From Gammaproteobacteria bacterium (GTDB lineage: Bacteria; Pseudomonadota; Gammaproteobacteria; Ga0077554; Ga007554), in the NCBI GenBank assembly GCA_021731145.1, contig JAKFXX010000006.1, positions 124,001-188,000 on the forward strand: DNA of 64,000 nt, read 5' to 3'. The position numbers and the translations under genes were made by a program. Within the stretch, counting starts at the first letter, position 1, and every line of letters begins with the position of its first letter. Positions 28,890-37,535 of the stretch are shown here, piece by piece. The notes beneath the pieces are model-generated. The model had not been told where the DNA came from and ran no database searches. It saw nothing but the letters and a program-made list of their open reading frames with translations.

Positions 28890-29177
28890 GCACCATTGCC
28901 CTGAAAACCGCAGTTACGCCGTGCTAACACCTCGATTTTCGATCAGTTGATACGTTTTTGGCGGCCCGATACCCGCAAGAGTTTGTTTTAGGTGATCACA
29001 AACATTGTTCCAAGCGGCCACGGGACTGAACTGCTCCGCAGCGCTTTTTTCCCGTGCCTGAAGCTGCGCCGAGACCCGCGATCTTTAGCCTGTTTACACG
29101 GCGTCTGTTATTTTTAATTTAAAATCAATTTGTTATACTGATGTCTTCCGTTAGGAAGTAGCTCTAATGGAAAATCT

Positions 29178-29763
29178 CGGCTGAAGAGCGAGTTGGGTCT
29201 GCGTCCGGTGTTTCACTCGAAGGAGGCGCGTTCGGACGGGCATCTGTTCATCACCGTGCTGGCGTATCAGTGTGTGCAGGTGGTGCGGAAGACATTGAAC
29301 CTAAAAACGGCAGTTGACCGCTTCTTTGGACGGATAGCAATATATTTTCAATAGGCTTTATCGTGCCCTGCGAATTCACCTGTTTGGTGAGCCCGCTACG
29401 GGGTGGATTGCACGATTTTCAGTGCGCATGGCGGCGTTGCAACTCCTTGGAATGGAACAACCATTCCGCGTCGTTGCGCCTCATTGTGCCCTTTACGGGC
29501 ATGCCCTGCACCCCGAAAACCGCACACTCCACCCCGTCCAACTGCCGTTTCTAGGCTGAAGGAGGCCGGGGTCAACGACTCCTGGGCGCGCTTGAGGGCA
29601 GACGCTGCCGGTTCAGTGTCGCGTGACCGCCAGCCTGCGACGCAAGGACGGGCGGATAATCCATTTCCGCAAGAGCACGCCGACAGAGCCGGCGTTTATG
29701 GCGATCTATAAGGCTCTGGCCATCAATCCGGCACCGGGAGGAACCAAGAAACTGATTGGCTGA
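29178..29763 (+). pseudogene. IS1634-type transposase C-terminal remnant, interrupted and frameshifted
   Basis: 29178-29291 encodes RLKSELGLRPVFHSKEARSD followed by GHLFITVLAYQCVQVVRK, and 29556-29763 resumes with LKEAGVNDSWARLR. After a one-base shift near 29597 it continues as CRVTASLRRKDGRIIHFRK and ends NPAPGGTKKLIG before a TGA. Together these match the C-terminal end of IS1634/IS4-type DDE transposases. The upstream catalytic part is missing. About 264 nt of foreign DNA with inverted ends separates the two pieces. The gap 28799-29177 shows no intact gene. Confidence 0.75.
29300..29555. mobile_element. Roughly 256-bp MITE-like insertion with 17-bp inverted ends
   Basis: CCTAAAAACGGCAGTTG at 29300-29316 and its complement CAACTGCCGTTTCTAGG at 29539-29555 match at 16 of 17 positions and bracket the DNA that interrupts the transposase remnant. 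The interior holds a second dyad (GGAATGGAACAACCATTCC) and no gene. Exact ends may include up to about 8 more bases on the left. Related half-sites occur at 28900 and 55989. Confidence 0.65.
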
Positions 29764-29892
29764 TGGCAGAATAACGAGCAAATAGGCGACTCAAGGTATC
29801 AGTGCGCGATAATTGACCGATTTGTAAGGATGTTTTTTGGTGGCTGTTAAACATGGGATAACCCCCTTATTTTTGACTGGAGGTATCACGCG

Positions 29893-30183
29893 ATGACAGA
29901 GAAACTCAGCATCACCCACATCGAACAGCGAATGAGTACTGTGAGCGGCTGGACACTTGCAGGAAATACGATCCATCGTATCATCCGGTTCCGGTCGTTC
30001 CCGGCGGCAATCGCTTTTATCACCGAAGTAGGATTTCTCGCGGAGGCCGTCAATCATCACCCGGACATCGACATCCGCTGGCGGAATGTCACTCTGACGC
30101 TGACCACCCACGAAGCGGGCGGCCTGACACAGAAGGATTTCGACCTTGCCGGCCAGATCAACGCCTTGATCAGCAGCAATTAG
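29893..30183 (+). CDS. phhB: 4a-hydroxytetrahydrobiopterin dehydratase
   Basis: The 96-residue pterin-4a-carbinolamine dehydratase has the family block EAVNHHPDIDIRWRNVTLTL, whose paired histidines form the active site, and ends with DFDLAGQINALI. It recycles the pterin cofactor of aromatic hydroxylases and has other reported roles in pterin metabolism. No phenylalanine hydroxylase is visible in this window. CTGGAGGTAT is the ribosome site. The gene is isolated after a decayed mobile region. Confidence 0.93.
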   Translation: MTEKLSITHIEQRMSTVSGWTLAGNTIHRIIRFRSFPAAIAFITEVGFLAEAVNHHPDIDIRWRNVTLTLTTHEAGGLTQKDFDLAGQINALISSN

Positions 30184-30209
30184 GGGGCGCCGAATTACTC
30201 GGCACCCCC
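30183..30209. terminator. Hairpin between phhB and the PEP-CTERM gene
   Basis: GGGGGCGCCGA and TCGGCACCCCC pair with one mismatch around ATTAC directly after the phhB stop. It may stop transcription from either side; no T run follows. Confidence 0.55.
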
Positions 30210-30277
30210 GGAATGAGCGAACTTGTTCAAGCGCATACGCATTTGAAATTGGGACGCATAGATAACGCGCCAGTAAC

Positions 30278-30934
30278 TTATGCGGCGGAAGGAAGCCGGG
30301 AGCGTTGCGCGCCAACCTTGTTACGACGCGCCAATACCAGGCCTACCACACCCAGACCAGCCAGCATGGATATCCAGGCACTCGCCTCCGGCACGGGCGG
30401 AGTCACGCCGTCCAGTGTAGCAACATACTTGAAGGAGTTACCCCCCGTCGCACCCTGTACATGCACCATACCCAGGGCATCGGGACCACTTCCGGGAATG
30501 GCTGTTAGAAAGCTGCTCACGCTGGCATTGGTGAGCGTCCATGAGGCCACGTCACCATCCAAGAACCTGTCCGAATTGTTGCCATTGGATGGCGGAAATT
30601 TCACTTGGATGGCAAAATCGTAGCCGGCATCCTTCCCCGATGGATCGAACGTAAACTTATCGGTGGCTTGGCTACCGGTATTGGTAAACGATCCCGATTG
30701 CGAACCTGTATACGACAACAACAACTGGGTAATGAAGGAGCTGCCGCCCAGCCCAGCCACCCCCAGCTTGGTGAGCCTGAAGTCCACATTAGTGCCATTC
30801 TGGGTCAGGTCGAGCATAGCCACGGTAGCGGCAGGCCCTCCATTCAAAGGAGCGTTAAAATTCAACGTTTCCGCATACGCGCCACTGGCGGCAAACATCA
30901 ACCCCAGGCCCATCCACATTCTTTTTGTCAGCAT
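30278..30934 (-). CDS. PEP-CTERM sorting-domain secreted protein
   Basis: The 218-residue protein has an N-terminal signal peptide (MWMGLGLMFAASGAYA) and a C-terminal sorting tail: PVPEASAWISMLAGLGVVGL, a hydrophobic helix, and the basic ARRNK. This tripartite end is what exosortase EpsH/XrtA recognises. The middle is rich in Ser, Thr, Gly and Asn and has no cysteines. Such proteins are usually linked to exopolysaccharide; no exosortase or polysaccharide cluster is in the window. AAGGAGGATGC precedes the ATG. Confidence 0.88.
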   Translation of the reverse strand: MLTKRMWMGLGLMFAASGAYAETLNFNAPLNGGPAATVAMLDLTQNGTNVDFRLTKLGVAGLGGSSFITQLLLSYTGSQSGSFTNTGSQATDKFTFDPSGKDAGYDFAIQVKFPPSNGNNSDRFLDGDVASWTLTNASVSSFLTAIPGSGPDALGMVHVQGATGGNSFKYVATLDGVTPPVPEASAWISMLAGLGVVGLVLARRNKVGAQRSRLPSAA

Positions 30935-31166
30935 TGCATCCTCCTTCCGCGATCATGTTGTGATAAACCCAATGTACGAGCCAATCCCGGATAGCTTTGG
31001 AATATCCTGATATTCCTCTATGGACAGCATACAAGAGGCTCGAAAACAGGACTTGCTCGTTACGGCATATTGTAGCGTACAAATGTGACAAAAATGCGTC
31101 TGCTTAATTACCTTTGCGGTTTTGACTGTCGTTCGGCCATGACGGGGGCGGCGCCATTCCAGGACC

Positions 31167-33251
31167 TTATGCACCCCCCAGCATATTGCGCAAATTCGCC
31201 AGATGCGCCTGGCCGCGTTCCTGGCGCTGTTGTGGATCAACCTCGGCCCCCACGCCCTCCCACACCAGATCCTCCTCCGGCAACTCCTTCAAAAACCGGC
31301 TGGGCTCGCAGGCGATCGTCTCGCCGTAGCGTTTGCGCTGTCCGGCAAGGGTGAAGGTGAGGGTCTCACGGGCGCGGGTAATACCAACATAAGCCAGCCG
31401 CCGTTCCTCTTCTACATTGCCTTCCTCGATGCTGGTGCGGTGCGGCAGCAGTTCCTCCTCCATGCCTATCAGAAAAACATGCGGAAACTCCAGTCCCTTG
31501 GCGGCATGCAGCGTCATCAGATGTACACAATCACTGGTGTTTTCATCCTCGCCGCGATCCAGAATGTCCATCAACGTCATATGCGAAACCAGATCGGCCA
31601 GGCTTTTTTCCTGCTGATTTTCGCCAAAGCCTTCAGACGGCTCACACAGGCGCTGCAACCAGGCGATCAGTTCGTTGACGTTTTCCATACGCCGCTCGGC
31701 GGTCTTGAGGTCCTTGCAGGTGTCCTTGAGCCAGGTTTCGTAATCCATGGTGCGGATCATATCTTTTACTGCGGCGATGGGGTCACCACGCTTGGCGCGA
31801 TCCCCCAGATCCACCAGCCACTCAGAGAAATAGCGGATCCTGGTGACGGCGCGTTCGGATAGATGTTGCTCCAGTCCCAGCTCGAAGCTTGCAGTCAACA
31901 GACTGGTGCCGCGCGCAGTGGCATAGTCGGCGAGTTTTTCCAGCGTGGTGGGGCCGATCTCACGGCGCGGCGTGTTCACCACGCGCAGAAACGCGCTATC
32001 GTCATCCGGATTCACCAGCAGGCGCAAATAGGCCATAACATCTTTGACTTCGGTGTGCGCGAAAAACGAGGTGCCGCCGCTCAGAAAATAAGGGATGCGC
32101 TGCTCGCGCAACATGCGCTCAAAGAGGCGCGATTGGTGATTACCGCGATAGAGAATCGCATAATCGCGAAATTCGGTGCGGTGCTTGAACTTGTGACTGA
32201 CCAGTTCTGACACCACCCGCTCCGCCTCATGCTCATCGTTGCGCGCCTGAATCACGCGGATCTGCGCACCAAAGCCCTTGTCGCTCCACAGCGCCTTCTC
32301 GAAGACGTGGGGGTTGTTGGCGATCAGGCGGTTGGCAGCCTTGAGGATGCAGCCGGTGGAGCGGTAATTCTGCTCCAGCTTGATCACCGTCAAGCGCGGA
32401 AAATCATCCTGCAACAGGGCGAGGTTCTCCGGCTGCGCGCCACGCCAGGCATAGACGGACTGGTCATCATCGCCCACCACGGTGAGCGCCCCGCGCGGGC
32501 CGACCAGCAGCCGTACCATGCGGTACTGGCTGGCGTTGGTGTCCTGATACTCATCCACCAGCAGATAGCGGATACGGTTCTGCCAGGCATCAAGGATTTC
32601 CGGGTGGTTTGCGAACAGTGTCACCGGCTTCAAGATCAGGTCGTCGAAATCCATGGCATTGTATGCCTTGAGGTGACGCTCGTACTCGCCATAGACTGCC
32701 GAGGCGGCGGTCAAGATGGCATCACCACCCGCCAGTTCCAACGCCTGCTCTGGATTGACCACCATGCTTTTCCAGCGCGAGATTTGCCATTGAACTTTTT
32801 CTATTTGTTCACCGTCACCGACCGCTCCCGGCATCCTGCCTCCTGCGGCACTAGCGCGTCCCTGCGCGTCGGAAAATCCTTTATGCATCAAATCACGCAG
32901 CAGGGTGGCGGAGTCCTGCGCATCAAAAATCGAGAATCCTGGCCGGTATCCCAACGCCTTGAGCTCGCGGCGGATGATGTTCAGCCCCAAGGTGTGAAAG
33001 GTGGACACCATCAGGCCACGGCTATCCTTGCCGCCCAGCAGCTTGGCCGCGCGCTCCTTCATCTCGCGGGCCGCCTTGTTGGTAAATGTCACGGCAGCGA
33101 TATGGCGCGGCGCAATGCCACACTCCTGGATCAGATAGGCGATCTTTTGCGTAATGACGCGCGTCTTGCCGCTGCCCGCGCCGGCAAGCACCAGCAATGG
33201 GGTATCCAGATGCCGCACGGCGGCACGTTGGCGGGGATTCAATTCGGACAT
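31167..33251 (-). CDS. rep: ATP-dependent DNA helicase Rep with internal repeat insertion
   Basis: Rep is a superfamily 1 3'-5' helicase that helps replication forks past bound proteins. The 694-residue protein starts SELNPRQRAAVRHLDTPLLV and has Walker A LAGAGSGKTRVITQKI, the DEYQDTN box, QNYRSTG and VHLMTLHAAKGLEFPHVFL. Between MHKGFSD and GEQIEKVQWQ (residues about 128-147) it carries an extra alanine/glycine-rich stretch encoded by a repeat related to that in cobQ. This partly explains the greater length compared with the roughly 670 residues usual for Rep. Confidence 0.94.
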   Translation of the reverse strand: MSELNPRQRAAVRHLDTPLLVLAGAGSGKTRVITQKIAYLIQECGIAPRHIAAVTFTNKAAREMKERAAKLLGGKDSRGLMVSTFHTLGLNIIRRELKALGYRPGFSIFDAQDSATLLRDLMHKGFSDAQGRASAAGGRMPGAVGDGEQIEKVQWQISRWKSMVVNPEQALELAGGDAILTAASAVYGEYERHLKAYNAMDFDDLILKPVTLFANHPEILDAWQNRIRYLLVDEYQDTNASQYRMVRLLVGPRGALTVVGDDDQSVYAWRGAQPENLALLQDDFPRLTVIKLEQNYRSTGCILKAANRLIANNPHVFEKALWSDKGFGAQIRVIQARNDEHEAERVVSELVSHKFKHRTEFRDYAILYRGNHQSRLFERMLREQRIPYFLSGGTSFFAHTEVKDVMAYLRLLVNPDDDSAFLRVVNTPRREIGPTTLEKLADYATARGTSLLTASFELGLEQHLSERAVTRIRYFSEWLVDLGDRAKRGDPIAAVKDMIRTMDYETWLKDTCKDLKTAERRMENVNELIAWLQRLCEPSEGFGENQQEKSLADLVSHMTLMDILDRGEDENTSDCVHLMTLHAAKGLEFPHVFLIGMEEELLPHRTSIEEGNVEEERRLAYVGITRARETLTFTLAGQRKRYGETIACEPSRFLKELPEEDLVWEGVGAEVDPQQRQERGQAHLANLRNMLGGA
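32814..32870 (-). repeat. In-frame repeat element inside rep
   Basis: The core 32823-32870 reads (plus strand) CGCTCCCGGCATCC...CACTAGCGCGTCCCTGCGCGTC and aligns with cobQ 10734-10782. It adds about 18 codons (AQGRASAAGGRMPGAVGD) to rep without breaking the frame. It lies in the opposite orientation relative to the gene than in cobQ. Confidence 0.7.
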
Positions 33252-33316
33252 TAAGGGGCCACAGCGGCTTGGGAAAGAGGGTTATTGTAGCTGAACCAGG
33301 GGTACAATGCGCTTCG

Positions 33317-34165
33317 TTATCGCACTCTACGTGCAGGCCTGAAATATCCGGCATCGTCGTAATACGTTTCCTGCTCATTGCCAGGATCGAGACCGGGCAA
33401 GCCTAATATAGGCAGTGGAAACAGATCCTTGGGCTGTCTCAGCGCCTCGCCAGTGGCAAATATCTGCGCCAATTGGGCATCAAGCCAGGCTAATTGTTCA
33501 GCCAACTCCTTGAAGAAGAAATCGTCGTCAACCGGCAGCAGTATGCAATTGGCCGTCATGCCGACATAAGGCGCCAAGGCCTTTTCATACAGCGCATGAC
33601 CAAAGGTGATGCACCGCAGCTTTGCTGCAAGCTCGTCGCGCCGCTCCCAGAACAACGTTTTCCAGCGAAAGTCACGGATTAATTGCAGTAAGGATTCATC
33701 CGAAGAAACAACAATGGCACCACCTTCATCGAACAGTGAAAGCATATTTTCTATCGCGGAGCGACGCCCCGGCTCGGCCCCGCCACAAAGACGCTGCTTG
33801 GCTGCGGGAATATGAATGGCGTTAATCGCTGCCTTGGTACTTGGAAATATAAGCCACGTGAGAAATTGAAAAAAATCATGCCAATTTTCGGTCCGGGTTT
33901 GTATCTCGCCCGTGAAATAGATTCTCGGCGCATAATGCTCTTCAAAGCAGCCAGGAGTTGCATCCTGCTCGACGATTTTTATCGGCTGGCCCGTCGCGGT
34001 GAGAATCGGTTCGCCATAACCCTCCAGCACACGCTGATAGTCATCCAGACCAGGCCATGCGTCTCTAAACGCCGAGAATGCATCCGCCCATCGACGCAAG
34101 GGCTCATGGAGGGGTGAGCGGGACGGAAACTCCGGATCCCATTGTAGCTGCGGGCTTTTGTTCAT
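33317..34165 (-). CDS. DUF3025 domain-containing protein
   Basis: The 282-residue protein matches the DUF3025 family of proteobacteria, recognised by NWHDFFQFLTWLIFPSTKAA and the FGHALYEKALAPYVGMTANC region. It has no signal peptide or membrane helix and no catalytic motif I recognise. It lies in a minus-strand run downstream of the truncated hemoglobin gene. Function unknown. Confidence 0.8.
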   Translation of the reverse strand: MNKSPQLQWDPEFPSRSPLHEPLRRWADAFSAFRDAWPGLDDYQRVLEGYGEPILTATGQPIKIVEQDATPGCFEEHYAPRIYFTGEIQTRTENWHDFFQFLTWLIFPSTKAAINAIHIPAAKQRLCGGAEPGRRSAIENMLSLFDEGGAIVVSSDESLLQLIRDFRWKTLFWERRDELAAKLRCITFGHALYEKALAPYVGMTANCILLPVDDDFFFKELAEQLAWLDAQLAQIFATGEALRQPKDLFPLPILGLPGLDPGNEQETYYDDAGYFRPARRVR

Positions 34166-34207
34166 GATGATGTATTCAGGCGGGGTACTGAATACACGAA
34201 GGAAGTA

Positions 34208-34612
34208 TCATTGGGGCGACTCTTCCCTGTTGCGCATGAAGTCCGCCGTATTGCGCAATGATTGAAAAAGATGTTCGCGCAGCAACTCATTCATATCCAT
34301 CTCAGACAGCGCCTGACGCATACACAGCAACCACGCATCACGCTCTGCGGCACCGATGGAAAACGGCAGATGCCGCGCCCGCAGGCGCGGGTGGCCGTAT
34401 TCTTCCACATACAGCGGCGGCCCGCCCAGCCAACCGGACAGAAACTTGAACAATTTCTCCCGCGAAGACGACAAATCCACCGGGTGCATGGCCCTGATCC
34501 CACGGGCTTCGGGCAGCGTGTCCATCAACCCGTAAAAACGATCCACCAAGCGGCGCACCGCCTGTTCACCGCCCAAACGGGCATAAGGTGACAACGTCTG
34601 ATCAACCATCAT
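34208..34612 (-). CDS. Group II truncated hemoglobin
   Basis: The 134-residue protein belongs to the TrHbO (group II) globins: YARLGGEQAVRRLVDRFYG with the distal Tyr, then FLSGWLGGPPLYVEEYGHPR, where the histidine in GHPRLRARH is the proximal heme ligand, and the conserved Trp in AWLLCMRQAL. These globins bind oxygen or act on NO and peroxide; the role here is not determined. Confidence 0.92.
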   Translation of the reverse strand: MMVDQTLSPYARLGGEQAVRRLVDRFYGLMDTLPEARGIRAMHPVDLSSSREKLFKFLSGWLGGPPLYVEEYGHPRLRARHLPFSIGAAERDAWLLCMRQALSEMDMNELLREHLFQSLRNTADFMRNREESPQ

Positions 34613-34650
34613 TACTCACCCAGCCACCAATTACCTAACATACCCTGCGG

Positions 34651-35037
34651 CTACCTGACATCACCATCCACATAAAACCACTGCCCACCCTCCTTGACGA
34701 AGCGGCTGCGCTCATGGAGCCGATAAGCCTTCCCATTTACTTTGTAGCGGGCGACGAACTCCACTGTACCCTGGGCATCGCCATCTCCACCCGCCTCAGT
34801 CATCAGGATTTCCAGGCCAAGCCATTTCACGGCCCGCTCCGCGTCCATTGCCTGGGGCCGGGCGGAGGCATGCCAAGTGTGTGATAAGTATTTCGCATCA
34901 CCGCACACATACGCGCTATAACGCGAGCGCATCAATGCCTCCGCCGTGGGCGCGACCGCCGCACGGCCGATATAACGCCCGCAACAGGCCGCATAGGCCT
35001 GTCCCAAACCGCAGGGACATAGTTGATCAACTTGCAT
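34651..35037 (-). CDS. YchJ-family SEC-C motif protein
   Basis: The 128-residue protein starts with a SEC-C zinc motif, CPCGLGQAYAACCGRYI, and contains the YchJ block TAEALMRSRYSAYVCGDAKY and FVARYKVNGKAYRLHERSRF. The fold is NTF2-like. The function is not established. Confidence 0.9.
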   Translation of the reverse strand: MQVDQLCPCGLGQAYAACCGRYIGRAAVAPTAEALMRSRYSAYVCGDAKYLSHTWHASARPQAMDAERAVKWLGLEILMTEAGGDGDAQGTVEFVARYKVNGKAYRLHERSRFVKEGGQWFYVDGDVR

Positions 35038-35171
35038 TCTGCCTTAACTCCGGTAAGTTGGCGTTAGACGCCATTTCCCAGCTACCGCCCAGGGCAACCA
35101 CGGAGTCCATTTCATTTCCCCTATTTTCCCACATTCATCTATCTGCAACAAAACCTCTTTAACATGCTTTG

Positions 35172-35954
35172 ATGCAAAGCGTTCGCTCCATTTTCATTTC
35201 TGATCTCCATCTGGGTACGCGTTCCTGCCAGGCTGAGCAATTGGTTGATTTTCTGCGTGAACATAGCGCCGAAAACCTGTTTCTGATTGGCGATATCCTG
35301 GATTTTTGGGCCATGAATCGCAGTATCCACTGGAGCAGCGCCCAGAATACCGTCATCCAGAAAGTCCTGCGCCGTGGCCGCCATGGCGAGTGTGTGCGGT
35401 TTATTCCCGGCAATCACGACGAGGCACTTCGCGAATATGTTGGTGTCGTCTTTGGCGACATCGAGGTGGTTTCCGAATACGTGCATGAGCTGGCTGATGG
35501 CCGTCAATTTATTCTCATGCACGGGGACGAATTCGATCAGGTCACAAAGCATCATCGCTGGGTCGCCGTGCTGGGTGACATGGCCTACAACGAGCTGGTT
35601 CGTATCAATTCGTGGATTTCCTGGTGGCGGCGTTTTCTGGGAATTCCCGGATACTGGTCGCTGGCGGGTTACGCCAAGGGTCGCGTAAAAAAAGCGCTGC
35701 AGTTTATTTTCGAGTTCGAGGAGGCGGCAATCCACTACGCCCGCCAGAAAGGGCTGCACGGCATTATTTGTGGCCATATCCACAGTGCGTCAATTCGTGA
35801 TGTTGATGGACTGGTATATGTCAATTGCGGTGACTGGGTCGACAGTTGCACCGCCATTGTTGAGCATTTCGACGGTCGATTGGAGCTTGTTCACTGGGGC
35901 CCTCAATCCAATAGAAAGAAAGAGCTACAGAAGGAAAGTGAATGCGTGTATTGA
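35172..35954 (+). CDS. LpxH-like UDP-2,3-diacylglucosamine diphosphatase family phosphoesterase
   Basis: The 260-residue calcineurin-like phosphoesterase carries all metal-binding motifs: ISDLHLGT, GDILDFW, GNHDE, MHGDEFD and CGHIHSA. The family includes lipid A UDP-2,3-diacylglucosamine diphosphatase, but this longer branch is often found next to lipid glycosyltransferases and may act on another pyrophosphate lipid. The ATG at 35172 is preferred over an adjoining TTG. It overlaps the glycosyltransferase gene by 13 nt, so the two are coupled. Confidence 0.85.
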   Translation: MQSVRSIFISDLHLGTRSCQAEQLVDFLREHSAENLFLIGDILDFWAMNRSIHWSSAQNTVIQKVLRRGRHGECVRFIPGNHDEALREYVGVVFGDIEVVSEYVHELADGRQFILMHGDEFDQVTKHHRWVAVLGDMAYNELVRINSWISWWRRFLGIPGYWSLAGYAKGRVKKALQFIFEFEEAAIHYARQKGLHGIICGHIHSASIRDVDGLVYVNCGDWVDSCTAIVEHFDGRLELVHWGPQSNRKKELQKESECVY

Positions 35955-37099
35955 TGGTGTCTGATGTCTATTTCCCACGTATAAATGGGGTTTCAACCGC
36001 GATTCAGACCTATCATCATGCACTGGCTGCTTGTGGTGTCGAGGTCAGGGTTATCGCCCCTGACTATGGCGCTCCCTGCGATAGCGATTGGGTTGTGAGG
36101 GTGCCGTCACGCGCAGTGCCGCGCGACCCGGAGGATCGGCTGGTCAACTGGCGCCTGATGCAAGCGTCGGTTGCTGAGGCCGTCCAGCAAGGTTGCGACC
36201 TGATCCATATCCAAACCCCCTTTGTTGCCCACTATACTGGCCATTCCGTCGCGCGTCGCCTCAAGATACCGGTCATTGCCACCTACCATACCTTGTTCGA
36301 GGATTACCTTCAGTACTACGCACCTTTTCTTCCCGCCTCATGGATGCGAGGTATGGCGCGGCGTTTTTCACGCGCTCAGTGTAATGCACTGGATTCGGTA
36401 ATCGTGCCGTCCCGCGCCATTCATGATCGTCTCGCGAACTATGGGGTAACGACGCCGATGGAAATATTGCCCACGGGTATACCCCTGGCGAACTTTCGCC
36501 ACGGTGAGCGCGAGCGGTTTCGCGCCGATCACGGCATTGCCAGTGAGCGCCCGATGGCACTGTATGTTGGGCGGGTAGCTCATGAAAAGAATATCACTTT
36601 CCTGATTGATGTTGCCGCCCGGGCGCGACGCGAGATGCCGGAATTTCTGCTGCTGGTGGCTGGTGAAGGGCCAGCGTTGAGCTCGCTGAAACAGAGGGTC
36701 GAGGAACAGGGGTTGGCGCATAATGTTATGTTTGTTGGCTACCTTGACCGTGCCCGCGAACTTCTGGACTGCTACGCCGCCGCCGATGTGTTTGTCTTCG
36801 CTTCACGAACCGAAACCCAGGGACTGGTATTGCTCGAAGCCATGGCAATGGGGTTGCCGGTAGTTGCGCTGGCCGTTATGGGGACGGTCGACATCCTGTC
36901 CTCGGCCCGCGGCGCCTGCGTTCCCGAGGACGCTCCTGGCGCCTTTGCTGATGCCATGACAAGCCTGCTGAACGACCCGCCGCGACGTATGCAGATGTCG
37001 CAACAGGCACGCGAGTATGCCGCTCAATGGTCAGATACCGCACTGGCGGGCCGGATGGCCGGACTATATCAACAGGTCATTGCCGCCAAAAAAGGATGA
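35942..37099 (+). CDS. GT4 family glycosyltransferase
   Basis: The 385-residue GT-B enzyme starts MRVLMVSDVYFPRINGVSTA and has the acceptor-side THYTGHSVARRLKIPVIATYHT region, the donor-site LYVGRVAHEKNITFLIDVA, and the E-x7-E motif ETQGLVLLEAMAMGLPVV. The NGVSTAI start is shared with glycolipid and mannosyl transferases, and the neighbours (LpxH-like phosphatase, DgkA) point to a membrane lipid acceptor. Sugar and acceptor cannot be assigned. Confidence 0.88.
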   Translation: MRVLMVSDVYFPRINGVSTAIQTYHHALAACGVEVRVIAPDYGAPCDSDWVVRVPSRAVPRDPEDRLVNWRLMQASVAEAVQQGCDLIHIQTPFVAHYTGHSVARRLKIPVIATYHTLFEDYLQYYAPFLPASWMRGMARRFSRAQCNALDSVIVPSRAIHDRLANYGVTTPMEILPTGIPLANFRHGERERFRADHGIASERPMALYVGRVAHEKNITFLIDVAARARREMPEFLLLVAGEGPALSSLKQRVEEQGLAHNVMFVGYLDRARELLDCYAAADVFVFASRTETQGLVLLEAMAMGLPVVALAVMGTVDILSSARGACVPEDAPGAFADAMTSLLNDPPRRMQMSQQAREYAAQWSDTALAGRMAGLYQQVIAAKKG

Positions 37100-37103
37100 T
37101 GTG

Positions 37104-37475
37104 ATGCAGGAAAGCCCGTACAAGGGTAAAACCGGCCTGCGACGGATGTGGAACGCACTGCATTACTCGCTTGCCGGTCTGAAAGCAGCCTATGTCTGTG
37201 AGGATGCCTTCCGCCAGGAGGCGCTGCTTGCCGCAGGCCTGATACCGTTAACCTGGTTCCTGCCGGTGACGGGCACCGAACGGGCCATTATGATTGCCAG
37301 CGTCTTGCTGGTGCTGATCGTGGAATTGCTCAACTCCGCCGTCGAGGCGGCCGTTGACCGTATCTCACTGGAAAACCACCGCCTTGCCAAGCGCGCCAAG
37401 GATATCGGCAGTGCATCGGTATTGATTGCCTTGATCAATGTGCTGATGGTCTGGGGCTGCATCCTGGTGAAATAG
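37104..37475 (+). CDS. dgkA: Diacylglycerol kinase
   Basis: The 123-residue membrane enzyme phosphorylates diacylglycerol to phosphatidic acid. It has three hydrophobic helices and the active-site segments YVCEDAFRQEALLA, VELLNSAVEAAVDRI and HRLAKRAKDIGSASVLIA. The ATG at 37104 lies 4 nt after the glycosyltransferase stop, so it probably belongs to the same operon and recycles diacylglycerol released there. Confidence 0.94.
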   Translation: MQESPYKGKTGLRRMWNALHYSLAGLKAAYVCEDAFRQEALLAAGLIPLTWFLPVTGTERAIMIASVLLVLIVELLNSAVEAAVDRISLENHRLAKRAKDIGSASVLIALINVLMVWGCILVK

Positions 37476-37535
37476 CCATGAAAGCGCTGCGATAGGTCTT
37501 TGGAAGATGACCGGCGAACAATTTGCCGACAGAAC

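Noticed and set aside
31203-31862. 219-codon plus-strand frame opposite rep
   Set aside because: It is antisense to the conserved helicase C-terminus, with no motif of its own.
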